Source: Fragilaria radians
Lineage: Eukaryota; Bacillariophyta; Fragilariophyceae; Fragilariales; Fragilariaceae
Direction of reading: 5' to 3'
Length of the DNA: 10,759 nucleotides
NCBI GenBank assembly: GCA_900642245.1
Contig: CAAAJI010001291.1
Coordinates: 1-10,759 of the forward strand
This document shows, piece by piece, positions 7,305 through 10,759 of this stretch. Position 1 is the first letter of the stretch. Every line of letters starts with the position of its first letter. The notes beneath the pieces were generated by a model that did no database searches, had not been told where the DNA came from, and saw only the letters and a list, made by a program, of their open reading frames with translations. The translations under genes and the position numbers were made by a program.

Positions 7305-7632
7305 ATCACTTTGGATTTACCCATTCCAAACTTTCGATGACAACGAGAACGCTGATAGTCACAGGTTTACAACGAGAAGGGATACACTAGTACACTAGGT
7401 CGTCAAATACACTGCCTTAACCTTATTAAACAAAAAAACACGGAGTATTACTCAAGATGACTCTTTTCTTTGGACATTCTCGACCTTTCAACTTTATCCG
7501 TGACCCCACTGAAAATGACTGCTGAGGTTGTGGTAACTATACGTGACTCATAAATACAGTCATACAAACACCCAACCCATTATCGAGGACATAATTCATG
7601 AGAATCACTTTTTCACTCCGAACTTTATTGGA
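7305..7632 (+). promoter_or_regulatory. upstream region of TPR copy 2, with upstream ATGs
   Basis: The 328 bp between the element and TPR copy 2 should hold this gene's promoter and leader. The coding frame is open back to 7537 but has no ATG before 7633 (the earliest codon is GTG at 7543), with a TAA at 7534-7536. Two upstream ATGs are in other frames: one at 7515 (13 codons to TAA at 7553), and one at 7598 that runs 41 codons into the gene and stops at 7721-7723. No clear TATA box is seen. Confidence 0.45.
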
Positions 7633-8352
7633 ATGTCGCCAATCGCCAATGGACATGCACAAGTTCTGCCATTTCCTGAAACAAATCAGCAGCAGCAGTA
7701 TCCAGAGGCTATTCCTTCCATGACGAGTGCCGTGGATTGCAATAACCAAGGAATCGAATACCTTGCGATGGGGTTTCATCACCTTGCACTCAAGAGTTTC
7801 AAACTAGCAGCACAAATGCTATATTCAACGACTCAAATCTTGAATCAAAACACTCTACCGTTAAGAAGCGCTCACGAAATTCGAACGAGTCTGCAGAGTT
7901 ATAAAGTCATATCGACGAATAATGAGTTTATTCGCTGTACACCAGTTTTCTTGCATCATGCCTGCAAGCCTACAACGTCTTGCACAATCGAAAGTGCCAC
8001 AGTGCTCTTGAATATGGCTCTTTGCTACCATCTTAACAGTATGAGTCCATTTCCATTTCCCGATGCTATGACGAATGCGCTAGCTCTATATGAGATGGCA
8101 TACACGCTGTCGATACAATGCCACAACGATAATCGGCGGTACCACATCATTTTAATTTCCTTAAATAATCTGGGGCAATTGAACTATGACATGGGAGACT
8201 TTGAAACGTCAAGACGCTATATGGAAGAGTTATCCTCCAGAGTGATCCACTTAGGAAGGACTGAGGCGGCACGTGCCATTGGAAAACAGCAAGAATTTGT
8301 TTTGAATGCTCTCGTGCTTCAGAATCCAAGTCGTTGCGCGGGAGCAGCATAG
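7633..8352 (+). CDS. TPR-like repeat protein, copy 2 of a tandem family
   Basis: This is a 239-aa paralogue of the genes at 2280 and 10202; its function is unknown and is probably that of a protein-binding helical scaffold. The N-terminus (1-30) is low-complexity, with QQQQ at 19-22 encoded by a CAG run. TPR-like repeat 1 is at 37-63 (NNQGIEYLAMGF, then LAAQML). A linker carries NNEFIRCTP at 96-104. Repeat 2 is at 117-159 (CTIESATVLLNMA, DAMTNALALYEMAYTL). Repeat 3 is at 172-205 (LISLNNLGQLNYDMGDFETSRRYMEEL). The tail is NALVLQNPSRCAGAA. ATG 7633 is the first in-frame Met. Met30 (7720) lies just before the conserved domain and aligns with the start of copy 1, so it may be an alternative start. 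Over 68 residues around repeats 2-3 I count about 49 identities with copy 3. No intron, signal peptide or membrane segment is seen. Confidence 0.8.
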   Translation: MSPIANGHAQVLPFPETNQQQQYPEAIPSMTSAVDCNNQGIEYLAMGFHHLALKSFKLAAQMLYSTTQILNQNTLPLRSAHEIRTSLQSYKVISTNNEFIRCTPVFLHHACKPTTSCTIESATVLLNMALCYHLNSMSPFPFPDAMTNALALYEMAYTLSIQCHNDNRRYHIILISLNNLGQLNYDMGDFETSRRYMEELSSRVIHLGRTEAARAIGKQQEFVLNALVLQNPSRCAGAA

Positions 8353-10201
8353 AAGATCACGATTGCATGCACATATGTATAAACATTCTCTGCTTATAAA
8401 TTTTCCTTGACGCAATTAAGTTACTAATACCTTTAAGTTGACTTTTTATATGAATTAGTGTTTAGCGTTCATATCCAATACTTTATGGAAATAACGACTA
8501 TTGGATTTTCAAGTAAGATTTATGGCTTCGATGGAAATCTTCCCAAGAATAAAGGCCATTGGACTACTTTTTTGAAGCGACCCGAGCGCAATAATCGGCC
8601 AACCTGTTGAGGATTATGTATACTTAGATCCGAAAGAATGCTAAAGATGCTGATGACAATTTACACTCTTCACTAGAACACTATAGTTTTCCGTATTCAA
8701 ACATGAATTTGAAAATCAAAGAATAGGGTAGAAAGATTGATTTGACATGCTTTGGCTTTGGTCATACCTCATGTTAATTCCACAACAAGGAAGGAATCAT
8801 TCGCTAGACATTTGTTACAAAGAATGTTTATGAATACAGTTGCTAAGTGCTTAATGCCTCATAAATAATCGACAGATATGCCCGCTTCAATAAGGCAGTT
8901 ACATCAATTAGTGAATCTTACATTTTCTTCATGTGTTCCATACAACTTGTATCCCATAATTCATAATAAATTCCTTAGCACAAAATAAAGAAGCTATATG
9001 CTAAGGATTTGTCATCCCTCAGAACGTAAGTGTAAAAAGAGTACAAGCTTTAAAAACATTGTCCTCAATTAGTTATATAGATTTTGCACTAGTATTTGCT
9101 TAAAGTTATCTTATTTTCCCTCGCTAATTGCTTCCGGGATTGACTAGAAAAAAGAAATTATTGCTAGCATTGGCTACTACAATGAAGTCATTACCGCACT
9201 TACAACAACTTTCTTGCATGCATAGATTAAGACATTCAATGAAAGATTGAGTATGGATGAACAGAGAATTATCCCTAGCTTTCCAATCTGCCATCAATGC
9301 CAAGAGAAGAACGTCTTGTTATGTACCATTTGCTTTATTATTAATGGATGATTGAATTCATTGTCAAGATAAAGAGGAAGTACTAGCCAAATATAAAGCA
9401 TGCCCGATAGCAAAACAGAAAAATCCTATTCAGTTAATCAAGGATTTGGAATATTTGTGTCCAAGTATTTTGCACCGGCACCTAAGGAAAAAATAATTTG
9501 AATAAATTTTTAACCGTGATTACTTTATGAAATTGATTACGGCATGTTTACAAGAATTGAAAGAAAAGTGAATCCTGTCATTCATGTGAATGATTCGAAT
9601 TACACAAGCAGGTGCCAGAAAGCATCCCAAAAGTCATAGAAAAAGCATGTATAAATAAATGGATGATCGACGAAGTAAAATTGGGATCTCTATTAATACG
9701 TTACCTCTAGGGAGAAAATCAACGTATTTTCCTAAGCATCAATCATAGCAATTTTTATTGTCATAATAATGTAGATTTTCCTTCCTATTGTTATTCCATA
9801 AAAGTTACGTTTTTATGTAACAAATGCCTCATACAGTTTCCTTGGTATTCCCAAAACACGATCTTTTGATACGTTACAATCAAGGATGACTACGACATCG
9901 GGGGACATTCCATGGACATTTTCCGGAATTGGCATCATGTTTCTATTCCAATTAAGACAAATCTTTTGTGACAAAGTTAGTTCTGACGAAGCATGTTCTG
10001 ACTCATAGTGTAGGAGAAAACGAAGTATCAAAAACAAAGTCACTGATTCGAAAACCTCCCAGAGGGTCATTTTCACTGGCACCAGGGATTCAATTGTCAA
10101 ACAACGGGACTGGTTCCATGTCAGAAGGCCAATCATTTGTTTGGTCACATAAAAATTACATCAGCACTGTTTGTTCTCATCGTTTTCGTTCATATTGATT
10201 C
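8353..10201. other. intergenic region between TPR copies 2 and 3, weak ORFs only
   Basis: This is about 1.85 kb of AT-rich sequence. Most of it has stops in every frame. A 32-codon ORF at 9253-9351 (+) has the spacing CHQC...CTIC but no other support. At the 3' end two opposite-strand ORFs overlap: 9813-10148 (-, 111 codons) and 9968-10198 (+, 76 codons, starting with GTG). The minus-strand one ends in a protein-like stretch (MSPDVVVILDC, then GIPRKLYEAFVT). The plus-strand one stops four bases before the start of TPR copy 3. Neither matches a family I know. The final part should also carry the promoter of copy 3. Confidence 0.5.
9813..10148 (-). CDS. doubtful ORF, possible gene remnant
   Basis: This 111-codon ORF has its nominal ATG at 10148 and its TAA at 9815-9813. 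The C-terminal 40 residues look more protein-like than the rest (ENVHGMSPDVVVILDC, then RVLGIPRKLYEAF). The N-terminal part overlaps an antisense ORF and reads like a shadow. I recognise no domain. It could be the last exon or a decayed piece of a minus-strand gene; chance is equally possible. Confidence 0.2.
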   Translation of the reverse strand: MTKQMIGLLTWNQSRCLTIESLVPVKMTLWEVFESVTLFLILRFLLHYESEHASSELTLSQKICLNWNRNMMPIPENVHGMSPDVVVILDCNVSKDRVLGIPRKLYEAFVT

Positions 10202-10759
10202 ATGAGTTTCATAACACATCAAATGATTAACGAACTAGAGGAAAAGGATACAGGCTGTGCGACTCAGCCTGCTCAAGAGTTGATGAATTCCTTACATGCT
10301 GCTGTGGAACATAATAACCAAGGAATTGACTACCTCGAACAGGGTCTTCATGAAATGTCACTACACGAATTCAAAAGAGCAGCACAAATGCTACATATAA
10401 CGACACAATATTTGAAAGAAAATCATGGCAACTTAAAAAGTTTCCCTACCAAGCCCTCATATATTCAAGCTCGCAAATCTATACCTACAAATAACGATTT
10501 CATTCGGAGCACACCACTTCGTCTGGGTAATTCGGATGGGACTACAATATCCTGTACTATAGAAAGTGCCACAGTTCTTCTGAATATGGCACTTTGTTGT
10601 CATTTGAACAGTGTTGGTACTTGTTCGATATCGGATGCAATGACGAATGCCGTAGCCTTGTATGAGATGTCATATACACTTGCCATGAAGTGTAGTTATG
10701 ATCACCGATCACATCCTATCATCCTTATATCGCTGAATAATCTTGGACAATTGGCACAT
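10202..10759 (+). CDS. TPR-like repeat protein, copy 3 of a tandem family, cut by window end
   Basis: This gene encodes 186 codons and remains open at the last base, so its third repeat and tail lie outside the window. It was found by reading the frame directly from ATG 10202; a TGA at 10196-10198 blocks upstream extension. Met8 and Met28 are alternative starts. TPR-like repeat 1 is at 38-64 (NNQGIDYLEQGLHE, then FKRAAQML). The linker has TNNDFIRSTP at 96-105. Repeat 2 is at 118-161 (CTIESATVLLNMA, DAMTNAVALYEMSYTL), and repeat 3 begins at 173 (IILISLNNLGQL). It is closer to copy 2 than to copy 1, with about 49 of 68 residues identical to copy 2 over this part. The function is unknown, as for the other copies. 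With a further 50 or so codons it would match copy 2 in length. Confidence 0.8.
   Translation, partial: MSFITHQMINELEEKDTGCATQPAQELMNSLHAAVEHNNQGIDYLEQGLHEMSLHEFKRAAQMLHITTQYLKENHGNLKSFPTKPSYIQARKSIPTNNDFIRSTPLRLGNSDGTTISCTIESATVLLNMALCCHLNSVGTCSISDAMTNAVALYEMSYTLAMKCSYDHRSHPIILISLNNLGQLAH

Noticed and set aside
7543..7632. N-terminal extension of TPR copy 2 back to GTG 7543
   Set aside because: A nuclear eukaryotic gene is unlikely to start at GTG. The added residues are not shared with copies 1 or 3.
7686..7698. CAG run in TPR copy 2 as an expanded repeat
   Set aside because: Only four units; normal for a Gln-rich N-terminus.
7537..7782. Minus-strand ORF overlapping the start of TPR copy 2, and another at 8147-8350
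   Set aside because: Both are antisense to the conserved TPR frame and have no motifs of their own.
9570..9596. Hairpin TCATTCA-TG-TGAATGA
   Set aside because: A 7-bp inverted repeat is expected by chance in AT-rich sequence of this length. It has no U-run or gene end beside it.
1..10759. tRNA or rRNA genes, CRISPR array, bacterial operon signals, phage or defence genes
   Set aside because: I read both strands for these and saw no cloverleaf, regularly spaced repeats, Shine-Dalgarno sites or matching protein motifs.

Overview
The window looks like AT-rich nuclear DNA of a diatom. This is inferred from three things: a Copia-type LTR retrotransposon whose Gag and RT resemble the diatom Copia (CoDi) elements, a family of short TPR-like proteins of a style that is abundant in diatom genomes, and long intergenic stretches without operon structure or bacterial ribosome sites. 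The species cannot be read from the sequence.

Layout. Positions 1-352 hold a weak, broken-looking 3' end of an unrecognised gene. About 1.9 kb without a convincing gene follows. The main host content is three tandem, same-strand (+) paralogues of a TPR-like protein: copy 1 (2280-2942, 220 aa), copy 2 (7633-8352, 239 aa) and copy 3 (from 10202, cut by the window end after 186 codons). They share an N-terminal NN[EQ]GI..L helix pair, a conserved N.FIR..P strip, a nearly invariant ESATVLLNMA core, a third repeat around LNNLGQ, and (in the two complete copies) a C-terminal NALVL.NP.R.A.AA tail.

Between copies 1 and 2, in antisense orientation, sits a complete insertion of 3910 bp (3390-7299). 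It has two 215-bp LTRs that I read as identical, TG...CA ends, a 5-bp target duplication (ATATG) and a polypurine tract. Its gag ORF carries two CCHC zinc knuckles, and its pol ORF carries the integrase C-terminus, reverse transcriptase and RNase H. The protease and the catalytic core of integrase are missing: gag runs, in the same frame, through two stop codons straight into the tail of integrase. The element therefore looks recently inserted but internally deleted, and probably depended on a relative for protease and integrase.

Before the insertion, copies 1 and 2 would have been about 0.8 kb apart. The region between copies 2 and 3 (about 1.85 kb) contains only weak ORFs. No RNA gene, CRISPR array or prokaryotic regulatory element was found. 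The observations most worth checking are the deleted but young retroelement, the gag/pol junction, and the unusual upstream ATG arrangement in TPR copy 2.
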